5,394 bases of DNA from NCBI GenBank assembly GCA_018830385.1, contig JAHJSO010000168.1, positions 1 to 5,394 on the forward strand, written 5' to 3'. Below the pieces are notes generated by a model that saw nothing but the letters and a program-made list of their open reading frames with translations, ran no database searches and was not told the DNA's origin. Shown in pieces: positions 5,171 to 5,394 of this stretch (position 1 is its first letter; each line of letters opens with the position of its first letter). The DNA comes from Elusimicrobiota bacterium. GTDB lineage: Bacteria > Elusimicrobiota > Endomicrobiia > CG1-02-37-114 > JAHJSO01. The position numbers and the translations under genes are program-made.

Positions 5171-5394
5171 ATGACTACCCTGAACACCGTATTTTTCCTC
5201 TTCCTCATAATTTGCTCCTTCACGGACGTTTCACGGAGGAAGGCATATAATATCGTTGTATTCCCCGCCATGTTTTGCGGCTTAACGTTGAATTTTCTTT
5301 TGTCGGGCGTCCCCGGGCTTGCCCATAGCGCCGCCGGGATCACTGCCGGTTTTGCAATCTCATTCTTCTTTTTCCTGTCCGGTGGTATCGGCGC
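5171..5394 (+). CDS. Type IV prepilin peptidase, A24 family (CpaA/TadV-like), N-terminal part
   Basis: This is the beginning of an inner-membrane aspartic peptidase that cleaves prepilin leader peptides. About 74 codons are visible before the right edge. The first hydrophobic segment (about residues 5-17) leads into FTDVSRRKAYN, the family's first catalytic motif with Asp19. Further hydrophobic segments follow at about 27-45 and 56-70. The window ends in SGGIGA, exactly where the second motif G-x-G-D would continue, so the second aspartate is not seen. Lack of the N-terminal cysteine-containing methyltransferase domain before the first Asp suggests the short CpaA/TadV type over PilD. The start is ATG 5171 with AGGAG 14 nt upstream, a long spacing. 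The in-frame ATG at 5132 has no ribosome site and is too near the -10. No pilus gene is visible beside it. Confidence 0.85.
   Translation, partial: MTTLNTVFFLFLIICSFTDVSRRKAYNIVVFPAMFCGLTLNFLLSGVPGLAHSAAGITAGFAISFFFFLSGGIG

Noticed and set aside
5107..5343. Minus-strand 78-codon open frame
   Set aside because: It is antisense to the prepilin peptidase start, which carries a clear family motif; this frame has none.

Overview
This window comes from a bacterial chromosome of moderate GC content. It holds the start of a division and cell-wall (dcw) gene cluster, an RNase P RNA gene, a zinc-ribbon coiled-coil gene and two tRNA genes, all on the minus strand. One truncated plus-strand gene, a type IV prepilin peptidase, lies at the right edge. 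The FtsL/FtsI division pair implies a walled bacterium. A bacterial type A RNase P RNA, tRNA genes without an encoded CCA, and frequent GTG/TTG starts fit many poorly cultured lineages. I cannot name the phylum from sequence alone; an uncultured Gram-negative group such as Omnitrophota or Elusimicrobiota is only a guess.

Right to left, in the direction of minus-strand transcription. A near-consensus promoter (5015-5043) starts a transcript carrying a CAU-anticodon tRNA (4929-5000) and tRNA-Val(CAC) (4851-4923), only 5 nt apart. A 54-nt tRNA-like remnant (4781-4834) follows, reproducing the last 21 nt of tRNA-Val exactly. Next is a 248-codon coiled-coil/C4 zinc-ribbon gene (3946-4692), whose last codons run into the 5' end of rnpB (about 3559-3972). 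I see no clear terminator between the tRNAs and rnpB, so RNase P RNA may share a transcript with two of its own substrates.

The dcw cluster begins downstream. It has a very strong sigma70-type promoter (TTGACA, 17 nt, TATACT at 3390-3418) and three TGGNN repeats at exact 10-bp spacing over the predicted transcription start. This is the layout of an MraZ autoregulatory box. Then come mraZ, rsmH, ftsL and ftsI, separated by 3 nt or overlapping, so they are probably one translationally coupled operon. MraZ represses the operon, RsmH methylates 16S rRNA, and FtsL and FtsI are divisome components, FtsI being the septal transpeptidase. ftsI runs off the left edge with all three catalytic motifs in view.

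On the plus strand, the prepilin peptidase gene (from 5171) diverges from the tRNA promoter. The shared intergenic region holds a 14-bp palindrome and a 7-bp tandem repeat with 11-bp spacing. I found no mobile-element gene, CRISPR array or phage gene. The observations most worth checking are the tRNA-like remnant, the CDS-rnpB overlap, the MraZ box and the proposed tRNA-to-rnpB transcript.
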